From Candidatus Nanopelagicales bacterium (GTDB lineage: Bacteria > Actinomycetota > Actinomycetes > S36-B12), in assembly GCA_030726915.1 (NCBI GenBank), contig JANRCR010000040.1:113897-173789 (forward strand): a stretch of 59,893 bases of DNA, read 5' to 3'. The notes beneath the pieces are model-generated. The model saw only the letters and a program-made list of their open reading frames with translations, was not told the DNA's origin and made no database searches. This document shows, in pieces, positions 7,888-17,077 of this stretch; positions within the stretch are counted from its first letter, which is position 1, and the number at the start of each line of letters is the position of its first letter. The position numbers and the translations under genes were made by a program.

Positions 7888-8898
7888 ATGACCACGGACG
7901 TCGGCATCACCACCTCCCCCGTTGCCGGGAGCGTTCGCGTCCCTCGTTGGTTGCGCGGCCTCTTCATCGCCAATCTCGCGGCCCAGGTCGGAATCGTCGT
8001 CACCGGAGGCATCGTGCGCCTCACGGGGTCAGGTCTTGGATGTCCCACCTGGCCCGAGTGCGTCGAAGGGTCCCTCGTCCCCACCTCTCGCCAGGAAGAG
8101 TCGTGGCACAAGATGGTGGAGTTCGGCAATCGGCTGCTGACGTTCGTCCTAGCCGCGCTGGCCATCGCCGCCATCGTGGGAGCGTTGATCTGGTGGCGCC
8201 GGCGGCGCCGAGCTGGCCTCCCCGCGCGCGGGCCCGTGGTTGCGCTCGCCGCCATCCCGATTATCGGCACCGTGGTTCAGGCTGTCCTGGGCGGCGTCAC
8301 CGTCCTCACCGGCCTCAACCCGTGGGCCGTGTCCGCTCACTTTTTGATCTCCATGGTGATCATTGCCGGCTGCGTGGTGCTGGTTGTGAGATCGGGTGAG
8401 CCCGGCGACCAGCCGGTGCTGCCTCTCGTCCGGACCGAGGTTCGCCTACTCGCCTGGGTACTCGTGTGTGTGACCGCCGTCGTTGTCGTACTCGGGGTGA
8501 TCGTCACCGGCAGTGGTCCCCATTCAGGGGACTCAGATGTGGCGTCGCGACTCCCCGTTGACGCCCGCACGGTGTCGTGGCTGCACGCTGATGCTGTCCT
8601 GCTGTTTCTCGGACTGACCGTCGGGCTGCTCGTGGTACTCCGAGTGGTTCATGCACCCTTACGGGCCCAGGGACTCACCCTGTCACTCCTCGTCGTTGCT
8701 CTGCTCCAGGGAGTTGTCGGCTACGCGCAGTACTTCACCGGGCTCCCCTGGGCCCTGGTGGCCATTCACATGCTCGGGGCGTGTGTCGTCTGGGTCCTCG
8801 TCATCTTCGTGGCGCTCAGTTTGCGACGTCGAGGGGTGCCCGCGGGCACATCACCGGTAGACAACCTCACGGACCGGTCAGGACCCGTGCTGCACTAG
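7888..8898 (+). CDS. ctaA: Heme A synthase (CtaA/Cox15)
   Basis: Integral membrane enzyme that oxidises the C8 methyl of heme O to make heme A for cytochrome c oxidase. It has eight predicted helices in 336 residues. The signature GGIVRLTGSGLGCPTWPEC holds the cysteine pair Cys52/Cys58. Candidate heme ligands are His151 (SAHFLI), His233 (WLHADA) and His294 (AIHMLG). The fourth expected position has Asn81 (VEFGNR) three residues after Glu78, where the Bacillus enzyme has His60. The stop codon shares CTAG with the convergent ctaB stop. The mRNA is probably leaderless. Confidence 0.95.
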   Translation: MTTDVGITTSPVAGSVRVPRWLRGLFIANLAAQVGIVVTGGIVRLTGSGLGCPTWPECVEGSLVPTSRQEESWHKMVEFGNRLLTFVLAALAIAAIVGALIWWRRRRRAGLPARGPVVALAAIPIIGTVVQAVLGGVTVLTGLNPWAVSAHFLISMVIIAGCVVLVVRSGEPGDQPVLPLVRTEVRLLAWVLVCVTAVVVVLGVIVTGSGPHSGDSDVASRLPVDARTVSWLHADAVLLFLGLTVGLLVVLRVVHAPLRAQGLTLSLLVVALLQGVVGYAQYFTGLPWALVAIHMLGACVVWVLVIFVALSLRRRGVPAGTSPVDNLTDRSGPVLH

Positions 8899-9821
8899 GA
8901 CGACACAAATGGGTCGATGGCCACGGCGAGGAAAAGCAGGGCGAGATACGTGATGGACCAGTGGAAGAGACGCATGGGTCGCGGATCATCCATTCCTGCC
9001 CTCGCCCGATTCCTCAACCTGTAGGCCTCCACAAGGAAGACAGTCCCGAGAGCCACAGCCGAGATGGCATAGATCCATCCCATCCGCGCCACAGGGATGA
9101 GCACCAAAGAGGTGACCACCATCACCCAGGAATAGATGACGATGCTTCGCGTCACTGCACGCACATCAGCCACGACGGGCAGCATCGGCACGCCAGCGGC
9201 GGCGTAGTCCTCTTTGAACCGAAGGGACAGCGGCCAATAGTGCGGTGGCGTCCACCAAAACACAATGAGGAAGAGGACCACAGGAGTCCAACTGAGGCTA
9301 CCGGTCACGGCCGCCCAGGCAATGAGGACCGGCATACATCCTGCGGCACCGCCCCAGACAATATTCTGTGGCGTCCGACGCTTGAGCAGGATTGTGTAGC
9401 CAACCGCGTAGAAGACAATCGCAGCCACCGCGAGCGCCGCGGAGAGCGCATTCGCAAAAATCCACAGCACGGCGACGCTCGAGAGCGACAGTAGCGACGC
9501 CCAGATCACACCGGCTCGAGCTGAAATGGCTCCGCTGGCGACGGGGCGATGATGCGTGCGGGCCATCAGGGCATCGATATCGCGGTCGTAGACGCTGTTG
9601 TAGGTATTGGCGCCTGCGGCAGCGAGCGCACCTCCGACCAGCACCGCCAGAGCCACCTGCAGATCCGGCCACCCGCGCGCCGCCAAAATCATGGTGGGTA
9701 TCGCCGTCACGATGAGCAACTCGATGATCCGGGGCTTGGTGATGGCCACGTAGTCCGAGACGACGCGCCATCCCCTCCTGGGGGCGACGGGGCCGGGGAG
9801 CGGGCGCTCAACCTGGCTCAT
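8895..9821 (-). CDS. ctaB: Protoheme IX farnesyltransferase (heme O synthase)
   Basis: Polytopic UbiA-family prenyltransferase that adds a farnesyl group to heme B, giving heme O, the substrate of CtaA next door. The first Asp-rich motif is NTYNSVYDRDIDALM (about residues 92-106), followed by RTHHRPVASG; the second loop has RFKEDYAAAGVPMLPV. About nine helices are predicted in 308 residues. The ATG at 9821 is preceded by AAGGGGAGAT, a good Shine-Dalgarno site. The stop overlaps that of ctaA in four bases. Confidence 0.96.
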   Translation of the reverse strand: MSQVERPLPGPVAPRRGWRVVSDYVAITKPRIIELLIVTAIPTMILAARGWPDLQVALAVLVGGALAAAGANTYNSVYDRDIDALMARTHHRPVASGAISARAGVIWASLLSLSSVAVLWIFANALSAALAVAAIVFYAVGYTILLKRRTPQNIVWGGAAGCMPVLIAWAAVTGSLSWTPVVLFLIVFWWTPPHYWPLSLRFKEDYAAAGVPMLPVVADVRAVTRSIVIYSWVMVVTSLVLIPVARMGWIYAISAVALGTVFLVEAYRLRNRARAGMDDPRPMRLFHWSITYLALLFLAVAIDPFVSS

Positions 9822-9870
9822 ATCTCCCCTTCATGGCCGGCAACCGAAACCTTGTGGAACGGACAGCGGC

Positions 9871-9876
9871 AGTCTA
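9871..9876 (-). promoter_or_regulatory. Candidate -10 of ctaB
   Basis: TAGACT on the minus strand in the 99-base gap between ctaB and tkt. It would start an mRNA with a leader of about 43 bases that includes the ctaB Shine-Dalgarno site. No convincing -35 is seen. It lies back to back with the tkt -10 at 9909. Confidence 0.5.
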
Positions 9877-9908
9877 ACCGTGTGGTCCGCTCGCGCCCGT
9901 CACCTCGC

Positions 9909-9914
9909 TAGGCT
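9909..9914 (+). promoter_or_regulatory. -10 element of the tkt operon, leaderless
   Basis: TAGGCT, then ggcacg (6 bases), then the GTG of tkt at 9921. It supports the GTG start and drives the tkt-tal-zwf-opcA-pgl operon. No other promoter-like gap exists inside that operon. Confidence 0.7.
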
Positions 9915-9920
9915 GGCACG

Positions 9921-12056
9921 GTGACTACGACCCCTGAATCGCCCCACGCTGAACACCATTCCCCCACGCCCTCACCCCGCACGCTCGTGGGGATGGGCGA
10001 CCTGACCTGGGATGACGCCGACAGACGCACCGTGGCCGCGGTGCGGGGGTTAGCGATGGACGCCGTGCAAAAAGCGGGCAATGGGCACCCCGGCACGGCC
10101 ATGAGCCTGGCCCCGGCTGCCTACCTCTTGTTTCAGCGATTCATCAGACATGATCCCAACGATCCCACCTGGCTCGGTCGCGACCGCTTTGTCTTGTCCG
10201 CTGGTCACTCCAGCCTGACGCTCTACATCCAGTTGTACCTGTCCGGCTACGGCTTGTCGCTGGACGATCTCCAGCAGTTCCGCGTCGCTGGGAGTCTGAC
10301 ACCGGGGCACCCCGAGTACGGCCATACCCCCGGTGTGGAGACAACTACGGGCCCACTCGGACAGGGCGTTGCGACCGCCGTGGGAATGGCCATGGCATCC
10401 CGCTACCAGAGAGGTCTGCTAGATCCCGATGCAGAGTGGGGTTTTAGCCCCTTTGACCATCGCGTATGGGTGATCGCGTCCGACGGCGATCTGGAAGAAG
10501 GCCTATCGGGTGAAGCGTCCTCCCTTGCCGGTGTCCAGCGGCTAGGCAATCTCACCGTTGTGTGGGACGACAATCACATTTCCATCGAAGGCAACACGGA
10601 CATTGCCTTCACCGAGGATGTTGTGGCTCGCTATGCGGCCTACGGCTGGAATGTCCACCGTGTCGGCATGACACCCAACGGTGACATTGACATTCTCGCC
10701 CTGGGACAGGCCCTTGACGCTGCGCGGAATCAGCAGGAGCGACCGACGTTCATCGCTATGCGCAGCACGATCGCGTGGCCCGCTCCCCACGCACGTAACA
10801 CCGCGAAGGCGCATGGTGCTGCGCTCGGACCTGATGAGGTTGCGGCAACCAAGGTCGTCCTCGGTCTCGATCCCACCCGATCATTTGACGTGTCCGATGC
10901 CGTACTCGCGCATGCACGACAGGTATCCGATCGTGGTGCCCATCTACACGCCGAATGGGACATCACATTCACTGCGTGGAGACACAGCCACCCCCAGCAG
11001 GCACGTCTCCTCGATCGCCTGCTCGCCCGCGAACTCCCCGATGGGCTGCCCGAGGCCCTGCCACAGTTCGAAGCGGGCACGTCCATCGCGACGCGGGCCG
11101 CGTCGGGCCACGTCATCAATGCCATCGCTGGCGTCATGCCCGAGTTCTGGGGAGGCTCGGCAGACCTGGCTGAGTCCAACAACACCACCATCATCGATGG
11201 ACTCTCCTTCCTGCCCGCCGGGACAGGCGCTCGGGATGCATCGCCGTACGGACGGATCATTCACTTCGGTATTCGAGAACATGCCATGGGAGCCATCCTC
11301 AATGGCATCGCCCTTGAGGGACTCACCCGACCGTTCGGCGGAGCGTTCCTTGTCTTCTCGGACTACATGCGCGGCTCCGTCAGACTTGCCGCTCTCATGC
11401 AGACATCTGTCGTCTACGTGTGGACTCATGACTCTGTCGGCCTCGGCGAAGATGGGCCCACTCATCAACCGATCGAACACCTGTGGTCCCTGCGGGGGAT
11501 TCCCGGGCTCGCCGTCGTACGGCCGTGTGATGGCAACGAAACGTCCGCAGTGTGGCTAGAGGCGCTGAGACGCGGCACGCCCACGGGAATGATTCTGTCC
11601 CGCCAGGGCCTTCCTGTCATTGACAGGTCCACCCATGGTCCGGCCGCGGACGCCGCCCAGGGTGCCTACGTCCTAGCAGAGGCTTCTGCAGCACCCCGGG
11701 CCATTGTCATTGCGACCGGCTCCGAGGTTGCGGTCGCTCTCTCGGCTCGGGACCTGCTGGAGGCGGAGGGAGTGCCGACGCGCGTGGTGTCGGCGCCGTG
11801 CTTGGAGTGGTTTGCCGAGCAACCGAGCGCCTACCAGGAATCGGTGTTCCCCTCAAGCGTGACGGCGCGGGTATCCGTTGAGGCCGGCGGAACGCTGGGA
11901 TGGTGGCGGTGGGTTGGCAGCATGGGCGCTGTCGTTGGCGTGGACCACTTCGGCGCTAGCGCCGATGGTTCCCTGCTGCTCACCGAGTTTGGAATAACAC
12001 CCGCTGCCGTCGCGGATGCTGTGCGTCACTGCCTCGATCAGGAAGGATCACAATGA
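9921..12056 (+). CDS. tkt: Transketolase
   Basis: Thiamine-diphosphate enzyme moving two-carbon units between sugar phosphates in the pentose phosphate pathway; 711 residues. The catalytic His56 lies in KAGNGHPGTAMS. The TPP/metal motif starts at Asp188 (SDGDLEEG) and ends with Asn218 (VVWDDN). The central pyrimidine domain carries FGIREHAMGAI and the C-terminal third the transketolase C domain. I kept the GTG start because of the leaderless promoter; an ATG at codon 25 is the alternative. It overlaps tal by 4 bases. Confidence 0.97.
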   Translation: MTTTPESPHAEHHSPTPSPRTLVGMGDLTWDDADRRTVAAVRGLAMDAVQKAGNGHPGTAMSLAPAAYLLFQRFIRHDPNDPTWLGRDRFVLSAGHSSLTLYIQLYLSGYGLSLDDLQQFRVAGSLTPGHPEYGHTPGVETTTGPLGQGVATAVGMAMASRYQRGLLDPDAEWGFSPFDHRVWVIASDGDLEEGLSGEASSLAGVQRLGNLTVVWDDNHISIEGNTDIAFTEDVVARYAAYGWNVHRVGMTPNGDIDILALGQALDAARNQQERPTFIAMRSTIAWPAPHARNTAKAHGAALGPDEVAATKVVLGLDPTRSFDVSDAVLAHARQVSDRGAHLHAEWDITFTAWRHSHPQQARLLDRLLARELPDGLPEALPQFEAGTSIATRAASGHVINAIAGVMPEFWGGSADLAESNNTTIIDGLSFLPAGTGARDASPYGRIIHFGIREHAMGAILNGIALEGLTRPFGGAFLVFSDYMRGSVRLAALMQTSVVYVWTHDSVGLGEDGPTHQPIEHLWSLRGIPGLAVVRPCDGNETSAVWLEALRRGTPTGMILSRQGLPVIDRSTHGPAADAAQGAYVLAEASAAPRAIVIATGSEVAVALSARDLLEAEGVPTRVVSAPCLEWFAEQPSAYQESVFPSSVTARVSVEAGGTLGWWRWVGSMGAVVGVDHFGASADGSLLLTEFGITPAAVADAVRHCLDQEGSQ

Positions 12057-13174
12057 CACCTCCATTGCCGCTCGTTGAACTCACGCAGGCGGGTGTATCC
12101 ATTTGGCTTGATGACCTCGATCGGCAACGCATCACATCGGGTGAGCTCGCGTCACTCATCAGTGCGTCTGAGGTCAGGGGCGTCACGACGAATCCGACCA
12201 TCTTTGCCAAGGCTCTCTCCGGGTCCACCTCCGCCTACGCGGATCAACTCCGCGAACTGGCCGCTGCGGGCAGTGATGTTGATGGGGCCGTGCGTGCCTT
12301 GACGACCACGGACGTGCGCGACGCGTGCGATGTCTTCCGGCCGTTGTGGGAGTCAAGTTATGGGATTGATGGCCGCGTCTCCATCGAGGTCGATCCACGA
12401 CTGGCACGCGACACGGATGCGACGATTCTGCAGGCGCGACTCCTACATGGAGTGGTCGACCGCCCCAATGTCCTCATCAAAATCCCCGCGACTCAGGAGG
12501 GCCTCCCGGCCATCACCGAGGTGATCGGATCCGGCATCAGCGTCAACGTCACCTTGATTTTTTCCATTGAGCGGTACGCGGAGGTCATCGACGCATGGCT
12601 CGCGGGTCTTGAACTGGCCCAAGCACGAGGCCACGATGTGGCAACCATTGATTCGGTGGCCTCCTTCTTCGTCAGTCGCATGGACAGCGCTGTTGATTCC
12701 CGCCTCGATGCGATCGGCACTCCCGAGGCCGCTGCCCTCCATGCGCGCGCGGGCCTTGCCAGCGCTCGTCTCGCCTGGGGAGTCTTCCAAGATGCGCTGG
12801 CGCAGCCTCGATGGGCCGCGCTGAAAGCTGCCGGAGCTCGGCCACAGCGACCCCTGTGGGCCTCCACCGGAGTCAAGGATCCCGCGCTTCCGCCGACCCT
12901 GTACGTGATGGGACTGGTCGTGCAGGGGTGCGTCAATACCATGCCCGAGGGCACGCTTCGTGCCTGCGCGCGCGATGGCGGCTTCTCCGGGGACACGGTG
13001 TCAAACACCCAGGTTGCGTCCCAGGCTGTGTGGGACGCACTCGAAGGCCTGGGGATCTCAGCCCACGATGTCTGCCAGCACCTCGAGGACGAGGGGGTTC
13101 AGAAGTTTGAGGTGTCCTGGCAGGAGCTTCTCGATTCCGTCTCCGCGGCACTTCAGGACGCCCGCCTGACATGA
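12053..13174 (+). CDS. tal: Transaldolase
   Basis: Moves a dihydroxyacetone unit between sugar phosphates, linking the pentose phosphate pathway to glycolysis. It is 373 residues, the long type common next to tkt in actinobacteria. The Schiff-base lysine is Lys143 in PNVLIKIPATQEG. The N-terminal motif GVTTNPTIFAKA and the region ISVNVTLIFS are family hallmarks. Both ends overlap neighbours by 4 bases (ATGA), so translation is coupled across tkt-tal-zwf. Confidence 0.97.
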   Translation: MTPPLPLVELTQAGVSIWLDDLDRQRITSGELASLISASEVRGVTTNPTIFAKALSGSTSAYADQLRELAAAGSDVDGAVRALTTTDVRDACDVFRPLWESSYGIDGRVSIEVDPRLARDTDATILQARLLHGVVDRPNVLIKIPATQEGLPAITEVIGSGISVNVTLIFSIERYAEVIDAWLAGLELAQARGHDVATIDSVASFFVSRMDSAVDSRLDAIGTPEAAALHARAGLASARLAWGVFQDALAQPRWAALKAAGARPQRPLWASTGVKDPALPPTLYVMGLVVQGCVNTMPEGTLRACARDGGFSGDTVSNTQVASQAVWDALEGLGISAHDVCQHLEDEGVQKFEVSWQELLDSVSAALQDARLT

Positions 13175-14691
13175 GCAATCCCCTACGTGACCCACGAGAT
13201 CGGCGCCTCCCCAAGGTCGCCGGGCCCTGCGGCCTCGTTCTCTTCGGGGTGACGGGAGATCTCGCACGCAAGAAGATCATGCCCGCCATTTACGACCTGG
13301 CCAATCGTGGATTGCTTCCCCCGGGATTTGGGCTGGTGGGTTTTGCCCGACGTGAATGGGCCGATGAAGACTTCGCACAGGAGGTCCGAGATGCTGTCCG
13401 GGAGCACGCCCGGACCCCCTTCCGGGAGGAAGTCTGGGCGCAGCTATCCGAGGGGATCCGCTTTGTCGCGGGCGACATCTCCGATCCCGCCTCCTACGTT
13501 GAGCTCAAGCGCGTCGTAGACGAGGTGGATGTCACCAGAGGCACCATGGGGAATCACGCGTTCTACCTATCCATCCCCCCGGGTCTCTTTCCCGTCGTGG
13601 TCACCCATCTCAAGGAGTCTGGTCTCACCGCGCGTCAGGGTCGCGAGTGGCGTCGTGTTGTTGTCGAGAAGCCCTTCGGTCATGATCTGCGGAGCGCGCA
13701 GGACCTTGACAGAGTCCTGAACTCAGCCTTCACTCCGGATGAGATCTTCCGCATCGACCACTACCTGGGCAAGGAGACGGTTCAAAACATCCTGGCCGTT
13801 CGCTTCGCCAACACAATGTTTGAACCGATCTGGAACTCCAACTACGTGGACAATGTGCAGATCACGCAGGCTGAAGACATCGGGATCGGTGGAAGGGCTG
13901 GCTACTACGACGGCATCGGGGCCGCGCGCGATGTCATCCAAAACCATCTCCTGCAGTTGCTTGCACTCACCGCCATGGAGGAGCCCCTCTCCTTTAGTCC
14001 CGCTGAAGTCCGACAGGAGAAGGAAAAGATCCTGAGCGCGGTCACCATTCCCGCGAACATCGATCTCCATACGGCCCGAGGGCAATACGAGGCGGGCTGG
14101 CAGGGCGGGGTGCCGGTTGTGGGATTCCTTGACGAGAAGGGGATCCCCGCCACCAGCACTACTGAGACGTTCGCCGCCATTCGGCTGACCCTCGATAATC
14201 GTCGCTGGGCCGGGGTGCCGTTTTACCTGCGGACCGGCAAAAGGCTTGGGCGACGGGTCACAGAGGTCGCCGTCATCTTCAAACGGGCGCCGCATTTGCC
14301 CTTTGATTCATCATCCATCGGCGAACTATCAAACAACGCCCTGGTCTTCCGCATCCAGCCCGATGAGGGAGTCACTGTCCGGTTTGGCTCCAAGGTCCCG
14401 GGCACCACCGGCATGGACGTGCGTGACGTCACGATGGATTTCCAGTACGGCGATTCCTTCGTCGACACGAGCCCAGAGGCCTACGAGCGGCTCATTCTTG
14501 ATGTGTTGCTTGGTGAGCCACCGCTGTTCCCCAATAGCACTGAGGTCGATCTGAGCTGGAGGATCCTGGACCCGATTCTGGACCGCTGGTCAACTCTCGG
14601 ACAGCCTGAGCCCTACGCATCCGGCGGATGGGGGCCAGCGTGCGCCTACGACATGATCGCACGTGATGGTCGACAGTGGAGAAGGCCATGA
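13171..14691 (+). CDS. zwf: Glucose-6-phosphate 1-dehydrogenase
   Basis: First oxidative step of the pentose phosphate pathway: glucose-6-phosphate plus NADP to 6-phosphogluconolactone. The 506-residue protein has the nucleotide-binding GVTGDLARKK (residues 26-35), EKPFGHD (166-172) and the active-site RIDHYLGKE (194-202), with the catalytic His being the second of the pair in the usual motif context. The next gene, opcA, encodes its likely activator, and pgl takes the product. The start overlaps tal and the stop overlaps opcA. Confidence 0.97.
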   Translation: MSNPLRDPRDRRLPKVAGPCGLVLFGVTGDLARKKIMPAIYDLANRGLLPPGFGLVGFARREWADEDFAQEVRDAVREHARTPFREEVWAQLSEGIRFVAGDISDPASYVELKRVVDEVDVTRGTMGNHAFYLSIPPGLFPVVVTHLKESGLTARQGREWRRVVVEKPFGHDLRSAQDLDRVLNSAFTPDEIFRIDHYLGKETVQNILAVRFANTMFEPIWNSNYVDNVQITQAEDIGIGGRAGYYDGIGAARDVIQNHLLQLLALTAMEEPLSFSPAEVRQEKEKILSAVTIPANIDLHTARGQYEAGWQGGVPVVGFLDEKGIPATSTTETFAAIRLTLDNRRWAGVPFYLRTGKRLGRRVTEVAVIFKRAPHLPFDSSSIGELSNNALVFRIQPDEGVTVRFGSKVPGTTGMDVRDVTMDFQYGDSFVDTSPEAYERLILDVLLGEPPLFPNSTEVDLSWRILDPILDRWSTLGQPEPYASGGWGPACAYDMIARDGRQWRRP

Positions 14692-15602
14692 TCCGTCTCG
14701 AGAACACCAGTGGTGGTGCGATTGCCCGCGCCATTGCCGAGGAGCGTCACCAGATGGGATCACCGGCAACCGGGATGGTCCTCACCATGCTGATTCTCAG
14801 CAACGAGGAACTGGCCTCGGACGCGACCGAGGCTGCTGTCTTGTCGGCGCGCCAGCACCCCATGCGTATCTTGACGCTCATTCCACGCCCGGGCCGAGGG
14901 CCAGACCACATCGATGCTCAAGTCATGGTGGGCGGCGACGACGGGCCAGGAGAGGTCGCAATCATTCGGCTCCGCGGTGATCGCTCGGGACATGCCAACT
15001 CGGTCGTCGTGCCGCTCCTCCTCCCGGACACTCCGGTGGTGTCCTGGTGGCCTTCTGATCCACCGCCGGTGCCGGCCGATGACCCCATCGGACGACACTG
15101 CGCGCGCCGCATCACGGACCTCGCTACAGCTCCAGACGTCTATGAGGCGATCATCGCCAGGCAATCGGGCTACGTACCCGGTGACACCGACCTGGCCTGG
15201 ACGCGCCTCACCTCCTGGCGCAGTGCCCTAGCGTCCGTGCTCGACGATGATGGCGTGGGCGTGCTAGCGGCGACGGTCATCGCGGAGGGGGACAATCCGA
15301 GTGCCATTCTCCTGGCCACCTGGCTGCGCTGGGCTCTTCAGGTCGATGTCGTGCTCACCCCCTCCACCGGGCCGGGCATCCTCGAGGTGTCACTCCAGAC
15401 CACGCAGGGCGCGATCGTGCTGGCGCGTCCGGATGGCACCGTGGCCTCCCTGAGCCGCCCCGGTGTGCCCGACTCGACCATCGCGCTCCCCCGTCGGGCC
15501 CTTCCTGACCTCCTGAGCGAGGAATTGCGCAGGCTTGACCCGGATGTGGTGTACGGAGCAGTGCTGGCCGCCGTGCCGGTGCCCGGTGTGTCCACGCCAT
15601 GA
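14688..15602 (+). CDS. opcA: OpcA, glucose-6-phosphate dehydrogenase assembly protein
   Basis: Known in cyanobacteria and actinobacteria as an allosteric or assembly factor for Zwf. It is 304 residues and shows the family segments RILTLIPRPG, LLLPDTPVVSWWPSDPP and ITDLATAPDVYEAI. The start is the ATG at 14688, which overlaps the zwf stop (ATGA) and has GGAGAAGG directly upstream; a GTG at 14676 is also in frame. Position between zwf and pgl is the standard arrangement. Confidence 0.94.
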   Translation: MIRLENTSGGAIARAIAEERHQMGSPATGMVLTMLILSNEELASDATEAAVLSARQHPMRILTLIPRPGRGPDHIDAQVMVGGDDGPGEVAIIRLRGDRSGHANSVVVPLLLPDTPVVSWWPSDPPPVPADDPIGRHCARRITDLATAPDVYEAIIARQSGYVPGDTDLAWTRLTSWRSALASVLDDDGVGVLAATVIAEGDNPSAILLATWLRWALQVDVVLTPSTGPGILEVSLQTTQGAIVLARPDGTVASLSRPGVPDSTIALPRRALPDLLSEELRRLDPDVVYGAVLAAVPVPGVSTP

Positions 15603-16312
15603 CCACGGTGGACCGAGTTGTCTGCTCCGATGAGACTCATCTCGCAGCCACCGTCGCACAGGCGCTCGTCGACCGCCTGTCAGCCCCGGGCGTCCACCAC
15701 CTTGTGCTCACCGGCGGCGGCGTCGGGATCCGCGTCTTGATTGAGCTGTGCCTGAGGTCGCAAGCCGTGGACTGGACCCGCGTGCATGTGTGGTGGAGCG
15801 ATGAACGCTTCCTACCCGCTGGTGACCCGGAACGCAATGAGACCGCCGCGCGAGAAGCGCTCCTCGACCACGTGCCGATCCCCCCACGTCAGGTGCATCC
15901 CATGCCAAGCGACGCTGGACAGTCAGCGGAGGAGGCAGCACAGGCGTACGCGGATGAACTCGCCCGGGAGTCACCCGATGGTGCGGCCCCTGACTTCGAT
16001 GTCCTCCTCCTGGGCATGGGCCCCGAGGGACATGTGGCGTCTGTCTTTCCGCACTCCGCGGGCGTACGCAGCACCGCCCTCGTCATCGCCGTTCACGGTT
16101 GCCCCAAGCCACCGCCCACGCGAGTGACCTTCACGCTGCGGCTTATCTGCACTGCCGAGGAGGTGTGGATCGTCGCTGCGGGAGCCGCCAAGGCTGAGGT
16201 CGCCACCGAAGCGCAAGACAACGCCACATCACCGAACGACGTACCCGCCGCAGGTGCCCGTGGCAGGGAGAAAACCATCTTTTGGCTGGACCGGGTGTCC
16301 GCAGGCGCCTAG
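15599..16312 (+). CDS. pgl: 6-Phosphogluconolactonase
   Basis: Hydrolyses 6-phosphogluconolactone made by Zwf. The 237-residue protein has VHVWWSDERFLP, the LLLGMGPEGHVASVFP motif and TFTLRLI, all characteristic of the DevB/Pgl family. The ATG overlaps the opcA stop by 4 bases, and it is the last gene of the operon. No gnd gene for the next oxidative step is present here; transcription from the other strand begins with rbpA's end 22 bases later. Confidence 0.95.
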   Translation: MTTVDRVVCSDETHLAATVAQALVDRLSAPGVHHLVLTGGGVGIRVLIELCLRSQAVDWTRVHVWWSDERFLPAGDPERNETAAREALLDHVPIPPRQVHPMPSDAGQSAEEAAQAYADELARESPDGAAPDFDVLLLGMGPEGHVASVFPHSAGVRSTALVIAVHGCPKPPPTRVTFTLRLICTAEEVWIVAAGAAKAEVATEAQDNATSPNDVPAAGARGREKTIFWLDRVSAGA

Positions 16313-16334
16313 GGGGGCGTCTGCCCTGGATCAC

Positions 16335-16667
16335 CTAGGAGCGACGCAACCTATCGAGTGCCTCTTCGAGGATGGCAGCACCGTCTTCGTCGCTACGGCG
16401 CTCCTTCACGTAGGCGAGGTGCGTCTTGTAGGGCTCAACCTTGGGCGGTGCAGGAGGGGCCTCTTCATTCTGACTAGCCGGCCAACCACAACGCGGACAA
16501 TCCCAGGTCTCAGGCACAGGAGCATCCGCGGCAAAACTTGGAGTGGTCTCGTGCCCGCGTGCGCACCAGAAGGTAATGAACACCCGCGGGGCAGTCTCCC
16601 CGCGCTCCGCTTCGCCCATGGGACCCGCTCCGACCCGGCTTCCGCGAATCGCGCTACCTCCAGCCAC
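16335..16667 (-). CDS. rbpA: RbpA, RNA polymerase-binding protein
   Basis: Actinobacteria-specific factor that binds RNA polymerase and principal sigma factors and stabilises the open complex. It is 110 residues. The N-terminus is GSAIRGSRVGAGPMGEAERG. The zinc/core domain has FWCARGHET and WDCPRCGWPA, and the sigma-interacting C-terminus has PYKTHLAYVKERRS. The GTG at 16667 is preceded by AAGGAGGGT, a near-perfect Shine-Dalgarno site. It lies downstream of secG with a 67-base gap and may have its own promoter, although I could not pick a clear one. Confidence 0.97.
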   Translation of the reverse strand: MAGGSAIRGSRVGAGPMGEAERGETAPRVFITFWCARGHETTPSFAADAPVPETWDCPRCGWPASQNEEAPPAPPKVEPYKTHLAYVKERRSDEDGAAILEEALDRLRRS

Positions 16668-16734
16668 GTACCCTCCTTAGGTCAATCAGTGAACGTTGCG
16701 TGGAACGTGGCGTGGTGACACACCGAAGAACTGA

Positions 16735-16983
16735 TCATGCTCCCGTGCGAACGAGTAGGCCGACGGCCACAATGCAGGCGGCCCAGACGAGCCCGAGCCC
16801 GATCGTCAGCCGGTCGAGGTTTTTCTCGGCCACCGACGATCCGCCAACGGAGGAACTCACCCCACCACCAAAGAGATCAGACAGGCCGCCGCCCTTACCA
16901 CGATGAAGGAGAATAAGAACCATGAGCAGGATGCTGGTGATCACCAGCAGGGTGGCCAGGCCGACCACTAGAGCGGTGAGCAC
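16735..16983 (-). CDS. secG: SecG protein translocase subunit
   Basis: Small membrane subunit of the Sec translocon, 82 residues. It has two hydrophobic helices (about residues 1-24 and 56-78) around HRGKGGGLSDLFGGG, the conserved cytoplasmic loop. The start is the GTG at 16983 preceded by GGGAGGT; a longer frame to 17037 adds residues unlike SecG. Its place after tpiA at the end of the gap-pgk-tpiA cluster is the usual actinobacterial order. Confidence 0.95.
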   Translation of the reverse strand: MLTALVVGLATLLVITSILLMVLILLHRGKGGGLSDLFGGGVSSSVGGSSVAEKNLDRLTIGLGLVWAACIVAVGLLVRTGA

Positions 16984-16999
16984 GCGACCTCCCTCAATC

Positions 17000-17019
17000 G
17001 GGCAGCGATGGTGCTGCCC
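17000..17019. repeat. Hairpin in the tpiA-secG gap
   Basis: GGGCAGC and GCTGCCC (7-base arms) with a 6-base loop, in the 94-base gap between tpiA and secG. There is no T-run, so a classical terminator is unlikely; partial termination or mRNA processing before secG is possible. Confidence 0.35.
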
Positions 17020-17077
17020 CACGCCATGAAACCACACGACCTCTGGCCGGAGCCGACGTTATCACGCACGATGGGCC

